From the NCBI RefSeq assembly GCF_003012915.1, contig NZ_CP027770.1, positions 310,001 to 374,000 on the forward strand: DNA of 64,000 bases. The letters run 5' to 3'. This DNA is from Staphylococcus felis (GTDB taxonomy: Bacteria; Bacillota; Bacilli; Staphylococcales; Staphylococcaceae). Shown in pieces: positions 1-9,742 of this stretch (the stretch's first letter is position 1; each line of letters opens with the position of its first letter). Below the pieces are notes generated by a model, which did no database searches, was not told the DNA's origin, and saw only the letters and a program-made list of their open reading frames with translations. The translations under genes were made by a program, and so were the position numbers.

Positions 1-322
1 CAAAGAAAGGCATTTTTAAATGTATGATATGATGCCACAATACTGAACGAATAGCATAAATCACTTTTTCCCCAATTTTATTGAGTAAATAGTAACCGAT
101 ACCCCCTAAAACCGCATTAAATAAAAAAACAGCAATTAATAGAATGATAAAGGTTGGATTAATAGAATCCAATGTAAATTTATCAACCATCTGACCCGTA
201 AAAAGCGGAACCAACAGGCCACTAACACTTCCTAATGAAGCTATAACAACCGCTATAATGATCAACTTTGTTGGCCAAGATATTTTCTTTAACAAGAAAA
301 ACAATGGATTACTTTCTTTCAT
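1..322 (-). CDS. abcA: ABC exporter AbcA, N-terminal part (runs off the window)
   Basis: Only the first 107 codons are in the window; the gene continues beyond base 1. The translation starts MKESNPLFFLLKKISWPTK and shows two hydrophobic segments typical of the first transmembrane helices of a type IV half-transporter with fused permease and ATPase (MsbA/BmrA family). An AGAGGT ribosome binding site sits just upstream of the ATG. The call as AbcA rests mainly on position: in S. aureus abcA is divergent from pbp4 with a shared promoter region, as here. AbcA is linked to export of phenol-soluble modulins and beta-lactam tolerance in S. aureus. The ATPase domain is not visible, so substrate and activity cannot be judged. 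Confidence 0.8.
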   Translation of the reverse strand, partial: MKESNPLFFLLKKISWPTKLIIIAVVIASLGSVSGLLVPLFTGQMVDKFTLDSINPTFIILLIAVFLFNAVLGGIGYYLLNKIGEKVIYAIRSVLWHHIIHLKMPFF

Positions 323-582
323 AGTTGGATACCTCTTTAAAAAAGTTTTCAATCACAATATTGAAGCTAAAAGCCTCCACGCACTCTGAAGTCAGTTCCC
401 AGTTAGTCTTACTTTATGAGGTTAAGGGGGTTGTAGAACATGATTCTATACAACCTATTGACAGTGACTCAACCTCTATTCCCCTCATCAATTAAGTGTG
501 AAATGATTTATGTTAGTTATATAATATGGTAAAATACGTCTGTTATTTTAGCACACTAAAGTTTTAGATTGAGGGAATATAT
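323..582. promoter_or_regulatory. abcA-pbp4 divergent promoter region
   Basis: This 260-bp spacer must hold both divergent promoters. A TATAAT lies at 520-525 in the pbp4 direction, with no convincing -35. Around 430-458 there is an imperfect inverted repeat (GTTGTAGAA against TTCTATACAAC). In S. aureus this spacer binds MgrA, SarA, Rot and NorG; whether the sites are kept here cannot be read reliably by eye. Confidence 0.5.
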
Positions 583-1857
583 ATGAAAAAAGTATTATTA
601 GCTATTGTTGTAGTATTCTTCGCTACAGCAATTATAACACCTTTTGCTAAAGCATACACACTGACACCGGTTCAAATTGCACAACAATATGGATATCCCG
701 TTGATGAGCGCTATCAACCAGAAGGATTAATTAATATGAGTGAAACTGGACAAATTTTATATGATTATAAGAGTCATACAAAATGGGATCCTGCATCTAT
801 GACTAAATTAATGACCATGTATTTAACGTTAAAAGCTGTTAAATCTGGTGACCTATCACTCGATGACCAAATACCTATTACACAAGAACATTATCGTATG
901 TCGACCTTACCGGAACTGAGCGATACTAAACTTTATCCTGGTGAAACTTATACTGTTGCTGAACTATTACAAATCGCTGTATCTGCATCAAGCAATTCTG
1001 CAGCACTTATCTTAGCCAAGGAAGTATCAGGTAATACGTCTGACTTTGTTGATCTAATGAATCAAACTGCAAAAGAACTCAATATGAAAGATACACATTA
1101 TGTGAATCCTACCGGCGCTGAAAACCGTCTCCTTCAAGATTTCGTACCTAAACGATATCAAAATGAATCCGCTGCAGTCACGACACCACATGATTATGCT
1201 ATTTTAGCCCAACATGCTGTTCAAGATACACCAAAGATTTTACATTTCACAAAACAAATCGCACCGACACAACACGGCGTTACATATTATACTTTCAATG
1301 ATTTATTAGAAGGGGGCAATATGAGCCTAGAAGGTACTGATGGTTTAAAAACAGGCTCGAGCGACTTAGCAGATTACAATAACAGTTTAACCACAAAGCG
1401 AGGGAAGTTTCGTATCATCCATATTATCATGGGTGCTGGTGACTATGTCAATTTAGGTGGCGAAAAGCAAAGAAATATGATGAGTGCTAGTACAATCAAT
1501 AATGTATTTCAATATTACGAGTACAAAAAAGTATTATCTAAAGGCGTTCAAACAATTAATGGTAAAAAATATTATATTAACGATGATCTCTATGATGTTG
1601 TCCCTAAAGGATTCAAAGATTACCATTTTACGATTGAAAGAGGACATGTTCATATAGACTACGATAGACAATTTATCAATGACCATTACGGCCCACCTTC
1701 TGTTAAAATTGAACGTCCATTCATTCATGATACTAAATCAGTAGTTATCACAAGCTGGAAGGAACACCCCGTTCTTACAACAATTGGCCTTGGTTTAATT
1801 GTAGTTATTTTTTCAATGCTATTCTATTCATTGTTGAATTCATCGAGAAGGCATTAA
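583..1857 (+). CDS. pbp4: Penicillin-binding protein 4 (low-molecular-mass transpeptidase/carboxypeptidase)
   Basis: 424 residues with an N-terminal signal sequence (about 1-24), a serine-peptidase S11 type penicillin-binding domain, and a C-terminal membrane anchor (about 398-418) followed by a basic tail. The three active-site motifs are present: SMTK at 72-75, SSN at 136-138 and KTG at 256-258. In S. aureus the second motif is SCN. The enzyme acts outside the membrane on peptidoglycan stem peptides and in S. aureus provides secondary cross-linking. A GAGGG ribosome binding site lies 8 bases before the ATG. It is divergent from abcA and followed by an intergenic hairpin element. Confidence 0.93.
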   Translation: MKKVLLAIVVVFFATAIITPFAKAYTLTPVQIAQQYGYPVDERYQPEGLINMSETGQILYDYKSHTKWDPASMTKLMTMYLTLKAVKSGDLSLDDQIPITQEHYRMSTLPELSDTKLYPGETYTVAELLQIAVSASSNSAALILAKEVSGNTSDFVDLMNQTAKELNMKDTHYVNPTGAENRLLQDFVPKRYQNESAAVTTPHDYAILAQHAVQDTPKILHFTKQIAPTQHGVTYYTFNDLLEGGNMSLEGTDGLKTGSSDLADYNNSLTTKRGKFRIIHIIMGAGDYVNLGGEKQRNMMSASTINNVFQYYEYKKVLSKGVQTINGKKYYINDDLYDVVPKGFKDYHFTIERGHVHIDYDRQFINDHYGPPSVKIERPFIHDTKSVVITSWKEHPVLTTIGLGLIVVIFSMLFYSLLNSSRRH

Positions 1858-1900
1858 CATTATCATTGCAAATGCTGTTTAAATATTAACACGCTTTAAG

Positions 1901-2202
1901 AGTCTTAGACATATATCTCAGTAATCGAAAAAACTTCGAGGTTTTCGTAAGAATTTACGAAAAATCTCGAAGTTTTTCTTTCAATTTAGATATTCATTAA
2001 ATGATACGAAAGTGTCTTGTTTTTAAAGTATAACAGTGAGTCATGACATGCATAAACGAAGAATTGATGACGAAACTCCTGTTACAAGATGAGGCTGTTC
2101 TCCTCGGAAAGCGAAGTCATATCATAATAAGGAAGCGCTAAGACGCATTTTTATTAAAAAGCATCTTAGCGCTATTTATTTTGAGTTTTATAGCCCAACT
2201 TC
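1901..2202. repeat. Intergenic mosaic repeat, copy A
   Basis: Lies between the convergent genes pbp4 and tagD. It holds the module CTTCGAGGTTTTCG...CGAAAAATCTCGAAG (about 1936-1974), which folds into a strong hairpin followed by a T run, and a second hairpin GCGCTAAGACGC / GCATCTTAGCGC at 2135-2172. The ends (AGTCTTAGACAT and ATAGCCCAACTT) are weak relatives of the terminal inverted repeats seen in other copies. The middle holds a degraded version of the GACTCCTG module. Confidence 0.75.
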
Positions 2203-2244
2203 TTAGAGGTTGTATTTGGATAGTTACTTGAAAATGAATGACTC

Positions 2245-2643
2245 TTACTTAACGTCATTTCCATATAATTCGCGCTTAATTTGCGTCGTCGAAATACCTT
2301 CTGTGCGTTTAAGGTAAATTACTTCACATTTATCTTTAAGAAAATCGAATTCACCTTCCCAGTCATGTCCCATCACAAAAGTATCTATTTCGTATTTCTC
2401 AACGTCTCTTTCTTTTTGTCCCCAATCATTTTCAGGAATAACTAAATCGACATATCGGATGGATTCTAACATCATTTTTCGTTGTTCGAAATTATAATAT
2501 GATTTTTTATTTTTGATTTGATTAAACTCATCACTTGAGAGTGCAACAACTAAATAATCGCCCATTTCTCGTGCACGTCGCAACAATTCAATATGGCCAT
2601 AGTGTAAAAGATCATACGTTCCATATGTAATGACACGCTTCAT
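2245..2643 (-). CDS. tagD: Glycerol-3-phosphate cytidylyltransferase TagD/TarD
   Basis: 132 residues, the usual length. It makes CDP-glycerol from CTP and glycerol-3-phosphate for wall teichoic acid synthesis in the cytoplasm. The nucleotidyltransferase motif HYGH (residues 14-17) and the C-terminal RTEGISTTQIK signature are both present. An AGGAGGTG ribosome binding site precedes the ATG. It lies 96 bp downstream of tagB on the same strand; in S. aureus a tagX gene separates the two, and none is present here. Confidence 0.95.
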   Translation of the reverse strand: MKRVITYGTYDLLHYGHIELLRRAREMGDYLVVALSSDEFNQIKNKKSYYNFEQRKMMLESIRYVDLVIPENDWGQKERDVEKYEIDTFVMGHDWEGEFDFLKDKCEVIYLKRTEGISTTQIKRELYGNDVK

Positions 2644-2739
2644 CTTTACACCTCCTTAACAATATTAATATAAAATTCACATTTGTTAAGCAGTATAGCA
2701 TAACTCTTAAGAGATTAACACTGAAACCCTAATACGTTA

Positions 2740-3834
2740 CTAAATTCGCACAAGCTTTTGGACATAATTAACTACCTGATTTAAACTTTCAGGCGTATTA
2801 AATTGATGCCATTCTTTGAAAAGCGGTTCTATATGCCCTTGCTGAATGCGTTGATATAAAGCGCGTTCATCATACACTTTATAATTTTGAGGAATTTCTT
2901 GATAATAAAACTGATTCAAACCTCGAACCTTATCGTATTCAACCTCATCATAGACATAAAATAACGCTGGTGTATCAATAAGGCTTGCCTCAATTGCAAG
3001 CGAACTGTAATCAGTAATAATCAAATCTGCTACTACTAGCAAATCCAAAGTACACATTTTGATATTTTGTTCTACTGGCGCTACAGTTGGATGGTACTTA
3101 CTTAATAATGTATATTCAGGCAGTGCCGTTTCAAAAGCAGCCTTATCAAGAATTCGATTGTTTTGACGTTGTTCACGATAGGTAGGTAAATAAACTGCAA
3201 TTTTGTTTTTTATTCCAAGTTGCTTTTTGATTTTTTGCTTGTGCTCTTTCAAATCAAGCTTCAAATACGTTGTTAGTCTAGGGTTACCAAAACATAGTAA
3301 TTGGTTGTATTCCGCACCAAACGATCGTTCAAAACACGTTGACATATTATAACCGCCGACAAGATATTTGTCTGTTGCACTGTAAACCGCTTTATATTGG
3401 TCAACAGCCTTTTTATTTTTCAGATGAAGCGCATGATCTTCAAGTCCGAATTTTTTTAAAGCTCCCGCGGCATGCCATGTTTGTATTACCGTTTGCCCTT
3501 CTTTCTTCTCAAAACCTGCCATTAATAAATAATACGTATCTATAAAAATAATTTTTGCCATAGATAGTTCGTCTATTTTTCTGAACATGTTCTTATATGA
3601 TAATGAGTAATACTTAATATTTTTCCTGTTCTTCAAGTATTCAAAGTCTTTAGGTCGTGCAAATACAGTCACTTGATAACCTTTTTGGCTCAATTCATAC
3701 ACAATAGGAAGTATATCTTCTTTAAAAGTCATTAACGCAACGATGTGATTCGCATCTATACGCCTTTTTTTGAATAATATATTAATCAATCGAATGGTTT
3801 CAATGTATATCGCTTTAATAAGATATTGGATCAC
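2740..3834 (-). CDS. tagB: Wall teichoic acid glycerolphosphate primase TagB/TarB
   Basis: CDP-glycerol glycerophosphotransferase family protein of 364 residues. It adds the first glycerol phosphate to the ManNAc-GlcNAc lipid-linked unit at the cytoplasmic membrane face. Family features include the segment TWHAAGALKKFG and, near the C-terminus, ITDYSSLAIEASLIDTP, which binds CDP-glycerol phosphate. I chose the GTG start at 3834 because AAAGGGGG lies 10 bases upstream and the protein then begins with the expected membrane-associating helix; a longer frame to 3882 has no ribosome binding site. It sits between tagG and tagD. Confidence 0.9.
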   Translation of the reverse strand: MIQYLIKAIYIETIRLINILFKKRRIDANHIVALMTFKEDILPIVYELSQKGYQVTVFARPKDFEYLKNRKNIKYYSLSYKNMFRKIDELSMAKIIFIDTYYLLMAGFEKKEGQTVIQTWHAAGALKKFGLEDHALHLKNKKAVDQYKAVYSATDKYLVGGYNMSTCFERSFGAEYNQLLCFGNPRLTTYLKLDLKEHKQKIKKQLGIKNKIAVYLPTYREQRQNNRILDKAAFETALPEYTLLSKYHPTVAPVEQNIKMCTLDLLVVADLIITDYSSLAIEASLIDTPALFYVYDEVEYDKVRGLNQFYYQEIPQNYKVYDERALYQRIQQGHIEPLFKEWHQFNTPESLNQVVNYVQKLVRI

Positions 3835-3909
3835 GGTGTTGTATCCCCCTTTAAATTGGTTGTAAAAAAACCTCCAACACAAATCACTGTATTGAAGGCA
3901 TGTAAAAAA

Positions 3910-4713
3910 TTACATAAAATCTGCAAAGTGATCTCTGTAGCGCATATGCAACATCGATCCAACCACAAAAAATAGAATAACAACTGCTACGTTATATAGC
4001 GCAAGTTCCCAATGCTCTATAAAATACCATTCTTTAAATAATATTGCTGCCCGATAACTTTCTGCAATAAAGTAAATAGGATTAAACATTAAAACCTTTT
4101 CTGCAAGTGACCCTTCTGGAGGATTCCAAAGAATAGGCGACATGTAGAAAAGAACCCTTAATAAAGCTTGCATAGCCATTTGCGTATCTCTAACTAACAC
4201 ACCTAATGTGGACGTCAGTAAAGTCACTGATGCTGTAAATATAAATGCAAATGGAACATATAAAACTAATTGTATAATATGAACAGATGGCATAATCCCA
4301 AAGAGGGTACATAGTAAAATGATTGCTCCTACAAGTACGAGATGCCCATAGAGTTTACTCGTAACAATGTATGTCGGAATAATTGAAAGTGGAAAATTCA
4401 TCTTAGCCACTTGTCCGTATTTCATTGTAATCGACTTTGTACCTTCTAAAATACCTTGGTTAATAAAGAACCACATGCTTATACCTACTAGTAACCAATA
4501 AATAAAAGGTATACCCTCAACCGGTGTATTGCTACGGATTCCAAACCCAAACACAAACCAATAAACCATGATTTGAATAATCGGATTAATAATCTCCCAT
4601 GCCAATCCTAAATAATTATTATGGTTTGTGATTTTTAATTGGAACTGTGCTAATCGTTGAATTAAATAAAAACTTTTGACGTGTTCAGTCAACACGGTCA
4701 TAATAGATTTCAT
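3910..4713 (-). CDS. tagG: Teichoic acid ABC transporter permease TagG/TarG
   Basis: 267 residues with six predicted membrane helices of the ABC-2 type polysaccharide exporter family. With TagH it flips the completed, lipid-linked wall teichoic acid polymer across the membrane. The opening segment (QRLAQFQLKITNHNNYLGLAW) and the C-terminal charged HMRYRDHFADFM are typical of staphylococcal TarG. The ATPase partner tagH is divergent across a 329-bp spacer, the S. aureus arrangement. Confidence 0.93.
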   Translation of the reverse strand: MKSIMTVLTEHVKSFYLIQRLAQFQLKITNHNNYLGLAWEIINPIIQIMVYWFVFGFGIRSNTPVEGIPFIYWLLVGISMWFFINQGILEGTKSITMKYGQVAKMNFPLSIIPTYIVTSKLYGHLVLVGAIILLCTLFGIMPSVHIIQLVLYVPFAFIFTASVTLLTSTLGVLVRDTQMAMQALLRVLFYMSPILWNPPEGSLAEKVLMFNPIYFIAESYRAAILFKEWYFIEHWELALYNVAVVILFFVVGSMLHMRYRDHFADFM

Positions 4714-5840
<1,127 letters not shown>

Positions 5841-6036
5841 ACATTGTCAAAACATCCTTGTCATAAACAATGTTTCGAAAACAGAGTATTCAAGCATAAC
5901 TTCGAGATTCGAAATCAATTGAAAAGACCTTTTGGAGTCATTGGAGTTATGCTCAAACTCTAAGCATATTCACTCAAGCCGTCATCATAAATGATGTTAT
6001 CCAAAATCAAAAATAATCGTTTCGACCGCAAAAAAC

Positions 6037-6242
6037 AGACTGGGACACAAATATCTCGAAGGTTTCTTATAATGAGTTGGCGAGACTCCTGAGGGAATAG
6101 GACGAGCGTCGAGACCGCGGCTCGACCCATCCCCTAGAAAATGCGAACCAAACAATACGGATTATTGATAAAAGGAAAGCGTAAAGATGGTTCATGATTG
6201 AATCATCTCTACGCTATTATTTTGGGATTGATGTCCCAGACT
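6037..6242. repeat. Intergenic mosaic repeat, copy B
   Basis: Between convergent tagH and tagA. It is bracketed by AGACTGGGACA (6037-6047) and TGTCCCAGACT (6232-6242), inverted with one mismatch. Inside is the module GAGACTCCTGAGGGAATAGG...GGCTCGACCCATCCCCTAG (reverse orientation relative to copies D, E and H) and a hairpin AGCGTAAAGATG...CATCTCTACGCT around 6178-6214. Confidence 0.8.
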
Positions 6243-6280
6243 CCTAAAATGATGCTAGCAAAAATTGGATTCTTTCAACA

Positions 6281-7102
6281 CTAGCTCCCTCTTAAAGCTT
6301 GCTTATAAACTTCCCATAAAAATTTAGGAATACGTTTAATTCGATGTATCCTTTTCATATCTTTAATACATCGATAAGCCCACTCTAAGTTCAACGTTCT
6401 CCAAAAATAAGGTGCGCGTTTAACCTCGCCACTAAAGACATCTATCGAACCCCCAACACCCATCATCATCGTGTGATCAAAGTGATGTCTATGATGTTGA
6501 ATCCATTGTTCTTGCTTAGGATAACCCATGCCCACAAAAATAAAGTCCGGGTTGAAACGACGAATTTGCTCAGTGACAGTTGCATCATTCATCTCTATAA
6601 ATCCATGATGGGTTTGTATTTCTAAATTAGGATATTTTTGCTTAATTTTTCGTGCTGCTTTTTCCACTATTGGAGAAGTAGCACCAAGCAAAAATACTTT
6701 TTTATGCTTAATATTGGCAATATCCAAACAGGCATCCATCAATTCAATACCAGGTAAACGTTCTTGTAAAGGCGTATCCAACATCCGCGCTGCTTTAATG
6801 ATACCTGTCCCATCTGGAATAACATAGTCTGCACTGTTGATTATTTTTTGGTATTGTGGGTTTTCAAAGGCATAGTGTACAATTTCTGGATTGGCCGTAA
6901 CAACAAACAAATTATGTTTTGTATCTGTATTCAAATATTGAATGATATTACGATACATATCATTGAGTCTTACATTATCAAACATAACGTTCAAAACATT
7001 GACTTGTTCTTTTTCTCTCAATACAATGTATCCTTGTTCATTATCCGTATCTTTCGTTGTGACGATGCTATCACGATTTAAACTAGGCATTAACTTAGCC
7101 AT
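6281..7102 (-). CDS. tagA: UDP-ManNAc:GlcNAc-PP-undecaprenol ManNAc transferase TagA/TarA
   Basis: WecG/TagA/CpsF-family glycosyltransferase, 273 residues (S. aureus TarA is about 254). It makes the ManNAc-GlcNAc disaccharide on undecaprenyl phosphate, the second step of wall teichoic acid synthesis. Family motifs include VTANPEIVHYA, ADYVIPDGTGI with the catalytic aspartate, LPGIELMD, FLLGAT and FVGMGYPKQEQW. The extra N-terminal residues (about 1-30) are acidic and unlike S. aureus, but AAGGTGAG sits correctly before this ATG. It is convergent with tagH. Confidence 0.93.
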   Translation of the reverse strand: MAKLMPSLNRDSIVTTKDTDNEQGYIVLREKEQVNVLNVMFDNVRLNDMYRNIIQYLNTDTKHNLFVVTANPEIVHYAFENPQYQKIINSADYVIPDGTGIIKAARMLDTPLQERLPGIELMDACLDIANIKHKKVFLLGATSPIVEKAARKIKQKYPNLEIQTHHGFIEMNDATVTEQIRRFNPDFIFVGMGYPKQEQWIQHHRHHFDHTMMMGVGGSIDVFSGEVKRAPYFWRTLNLEWAYRCIKDMKRIHRIKRIPKFLWEVYKQALRGS

Positions 7103-7342
7103 AGTCTCACCTTCATTCTTTCCACTTAAATTTATCTCTTTACATTTATTTTACATTATTTTTATGTTACTTTAACACAATTCCTAAGATATTCAAGTAT
7201 ATTAACATGATTTAAGTCAAAAGTTTGAGCGCCTTATTTGTTACATTTTTAATTTGACTCCGTCTTAAGTCCATAGTTTATAGCACTTTATTTCGCTATA
7301 CTTGAAGACAAAATACTCTATGAAAGGCGCGAATTAAAAATT

Positions 7343-8083
7343 ATGCATTATTGGATTGCATCACCATTACCAATTTCACTTTATTTATTATGCTTGATTA
7401 CATTCATATATTTAGTTTGTCATTATTATCAACATAAATTTCCATTTTCAGTTTTAGACATTGCTTTAAATTATATCCCCGTCTTGACGCATGAGTTTGG
7501 TCATGTGTTTTTTAACCGTATTAGCGGTGGTCGTGTTGTTGATCTAGTCATTGTTGCTACACGTAGAGAACGCAATGCAACTGGCCAACAAGGGTATGCA
7601 GTAACACAAAGTAAAAGTCGCTTAAGTCAAATTTTCACAACAATCGGCGGCTATATTATGCCTCCCCTTATGTTAGTGATTGGTATTATGCTTCAACATA
7701 AAGGTCAAGGTGCTGTATTTATCATTATCTATATATTTATTTTTATATATTATACGTTAGTCACTTCCCGAAAGCTTATCCCTATTTCTATTATTGCTTT
7801 TTTATGTTTCATTAGTTATCTAGGAATTCACTCTGAGAATCTAAGCAACTATTCATTTATGTATATGCTAGTCTATCATTTTTTATTAGGAACACTATTA
7901 GGTGAAATCATACAGTCTAGTATGACGATATTTAAATTAACGTTTTCATCTCCTAAACCTAATTGGGACGGAACAGCTTTGAGCCATCTCACTCGTTTTC
8001 CGACTTTTTTGTTCTCTAGCTTTTGGATTTTAATTAATGGTTTAAGTTTATACTACGCAATACATCAATATTTCATTATATAA
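7343..8083 (+). CDS. M50-family (M50B-like) integral membrane metalloprotease
   Basis: 246 residues, mostly hydrophobic with about six membrane segments. HEFGH at residues 50-54 is the zinc-binding HExxH motif of site-2-type proteases, and NWDG near residue 213 resembles the third zinc-ligand motif (N/LDG). The protein resembles the Peptidase_M50B group, whose substrates are unknown. The ribosome binding site is weak (AAAGGCG about 13 bases upstream). It is convergent with mntR and shares a two-way terminator with it; nothing ties it to manganese transport beyond position. Confidence 0.8.
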   Translation: MHYWIASPLPISLYLLCLITFIYLVCHYYQHKFPFSVLDIALNYIPVLTHEFGHVFFNRISGGRVVDLVIVATRRERNATGQQGYAVTQSKSRLSQIFTTIGGYIMPPLMLVIGIMLQHKGQGAVFIIIYIFIFIYYTLVTSRKLIPISIIAFLCFISYLGIHSENLSNYSFMYMLVYHFLLGTLLGEIIQSSMTIFKLTFSSPKPNWDGTALSHLTRFPTFLFSSFWILINGLSLYYAIHQYFII

Positions 8084-8114
8084 ATGGATTTGAGCCAACT
8101 ATTCCTCCAAATAA

Positions 8115-8168
8115 TTGGGCATTGCCTTTCAATTGGAATATATTCACAAACTGAAAGACAATGCCCAA
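8115..8168. terminator. Two-way terminator between the M50 gene and mntR
   Basis: Inverted repeat TTGGGCATTGCCTTTCA (8115-8131) against TGAAAGACAATGCCCAA (8152-8168), one mismatch, with A/T runs outside. It sits between two convergent genes. Confidence 0.85.
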
Positions 8169-8197
8169 AATAATGAGATATATTAAGTATGTTTAAC

Positions 8198-8848
8198 CTA
8201 CTCGATTCGTTCAGCAAAAATATAATTTGCATTTTGATAACTTAAAATAATCGTATCTGTATCATTTTTAAGTTCGATCATTTGATTGATGTCATCTTTT
8301 TTAGAGATAGTCACTTCGTCACCAATTTTGATAGATTTACTAGATAAATAGACGAGTAATTCCGTTTTATCACGCACACGACGTATCACTACACGTGTAC
8401 CTGTCTCAAATTCTAGTATTGGCGTTCGATGAATTTCCTCATATTGATTATTTCGAGGAATAACACCCCCATGCGGACATGTCTTAGGACGTTCCAACAA
8501 TTGATCAAGTCGTTCAACAAACAAGCTTGACACACGGTGCTCTAATACTTCTGCTTCAGCATGAACTTCTTCCCATGTGTAATTTAGTACTTCAATTAAA
8601 AAGAGTTCAATAAGACGATGTCGCTTAATAATATCTAATGTGTGTGTCAGACCTTTTTTTGTCAATTTAACACCTTTATATGGTTTGGTCTCAACATATC
8701 CCTCTTTTTCTAATCGCCCTAACATCTCACTTACAGAAGGTGGCTTTATATTTAAAAATTGTGAAATTGTTTTATTTGAAACATAGAAATGTGTACCATT
8801 ATGACTCAGTATTGTTTTGAGATAATCTTCTTTTTCCTCAGTTAGCAT
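8198..8848 (-). CDS. mntR: Manganese-dependent DtxR-family repressor MntR
   Basis: 216 residues: N-terminal winged helix (about 1-65), metal-binding dimerisation domain (66-140, with the EVLEHRVS and CPHGGVIP segments of the family) and a C-terminal FeoA/SH3-like domain. In staphylococci this regulator (also called SirR) represses the adjacent mntABC when manganese is plentiful. It is divergent from mntABC across 114 bp that contain a matching operator. GAGGTG precedes the ATG by 5 bases. Confidence 0.93.
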   Translation of the reverse strand: MLTEEKEDYLKTILSHNGTHFYVSNKTISQFLNIKPPSVSEMLGRLEKEGYVETKPYKGVKLTKKGLTHTLDIIKRHRLIELFLIEVLNYTWEEVHAEAEVLEHRVSSLFVERLDQLLERPKTCPHGGVIPRNNQYEEIHRTPILEFETGTRVVIRRVRDKTELLVYLSSKSIKIGDEVTISKKDDINQMIELKNDTDTIILSYQNANYIFAERIE

Positions 8849-8894
8849 AAGTTCACCTCTTCAATAGATTCACTTTATTGTATCATGAACCCAC

Positions 8895-8945
8895 TTGACA
8901 TTGACAGTTTTCATTATATAATATATTTTAATTAGGGCAACCTAA
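8895..8945 (+). promoter_or_regulatory. mntABC promoter with MntR operator
   Basis: A sigma-A promoter TTGACA (8895-8900), 16-bp spacer, TATAAT (8917-8922). Immediately downstream, over the likely transcription start, is TTAGG-GCAA-CCTAA (8932-8945), a perfect inverted repeat with a 4-base centre that matches the DtxR/SirR-type operator form known from staphylococcal sitABC/mntABC. Binding of Mn-loaded MntR here would block initiation. Confidence 0.85.
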
Positions 8946-8968
8946 AAATAAAAGAAGGCGGTATGAAT

Positions 8969-9742
8969 ATGTTATCTATAGATAATATGAATTTATTCTT
9001 AGGTCATAAACACGTCCTTAAAGACATCACTTTAAAATTGCCTCTTGATGGAGAAATAATAGGCATTATGGGACCAAACGGTAGTGGTAAGTCATCACTT
9101 ATTAAATCAATTATTGGCGAAATTCCAGCAAAAGGTCAAGTTACATTAAACCAAAAACCTACACATCAGTCACTTACCCAAATCACTTATATTCCACAAA
9201 AATCTGTATTGGATTTAGATTTTCCAATAAGTGTAGAGGATTTAGTACTTTCGGGATGTTATCAAGAAATAGGTTGGTTTAAGCGTGTTCCTAAACCAAT
9301 TAAGGTCAAACGTGACACATTACTAAAAGAGCTTGAATTATATGATTTACGTAAAAGACAATTAAACGCATTAAGTGGCGGACAACTCCAACGTGTGTTT
9401 ATCGCGCGTGCACTTATGTCAGACAGTGTGGTTTATTTACTTGATGAGCCATTCGTAGGTATTGATTTCAAAAGCGAGCAAATTATATTAGCAAAACTTC
9501 AACAACTGAAACAATCTGGAAAACTTATTGTAATCGTACATCACGATCTATCAACGGCAGCCGATTACTTTGATCGCATACTACTCTTAAACCAGACAGT
9601 TATGTTTTTAGGGGATGCTCAAGAAGCTTTGAAAACTGAAAATATTGAACGTGTTTTCTTGAACCAAACGTCTCAGATGCCATCGTTATCAACCCAAAGA
9701 AAGGAGTCCACATCTCATGTCATTCATTCAACATCTGTTTGA
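8969..9742 (+). CDS. mntA: Manganese ABC transporter ATPase MntA
   Basis: ATPase of the zinc/manganese (SitA/MntA) uptake family, 257 residues from this start. Walker A GPNGSGKSS, signature LSGGQLQRV, Walker B VVYLLDEPF and the switch histidine in IVIVHHD are all visible. The frame opens at 8963, but AAGGCGG (8955-8961) is 7 bases from the ATG at 8969 and only 1 base from the earlier one, so the later start is preferred. The 3' end overlaps mntB by 26 bases. Cytoplasmic, working with MntB and MntC. Confidence 0.94.
   Translation: MLSIDNMNLFLGHKHVLKDITLKLPLDGEIIGIMGPNGSGKSSLIKSIIGEIPAKGQVTLNQKPTHQSLTQITYIPQKSVLDLDFPISVEDLVLSGCYQEIGWFKRVPKPIKVKRDTLLKELELYDLRKRQLNALSGGQLQRVFIARALMSDSVVYLLDEPFVGIDFKSEQIILAKLQQLKQSGKLIVIVHHDLSTAADYFDRILLLNQTVMFLGDAQEALKTENIERVFLNQTSQMPSLSTQRKESTSHVIHSTSV

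Noticed and set aside
3835..3882. Upstream extension of tagB beginning MCWRFF
   Set aside because: No ribosome binding site there; AAAGGGGG points to the GTG at 3834 and the extra residues do not fit the family.
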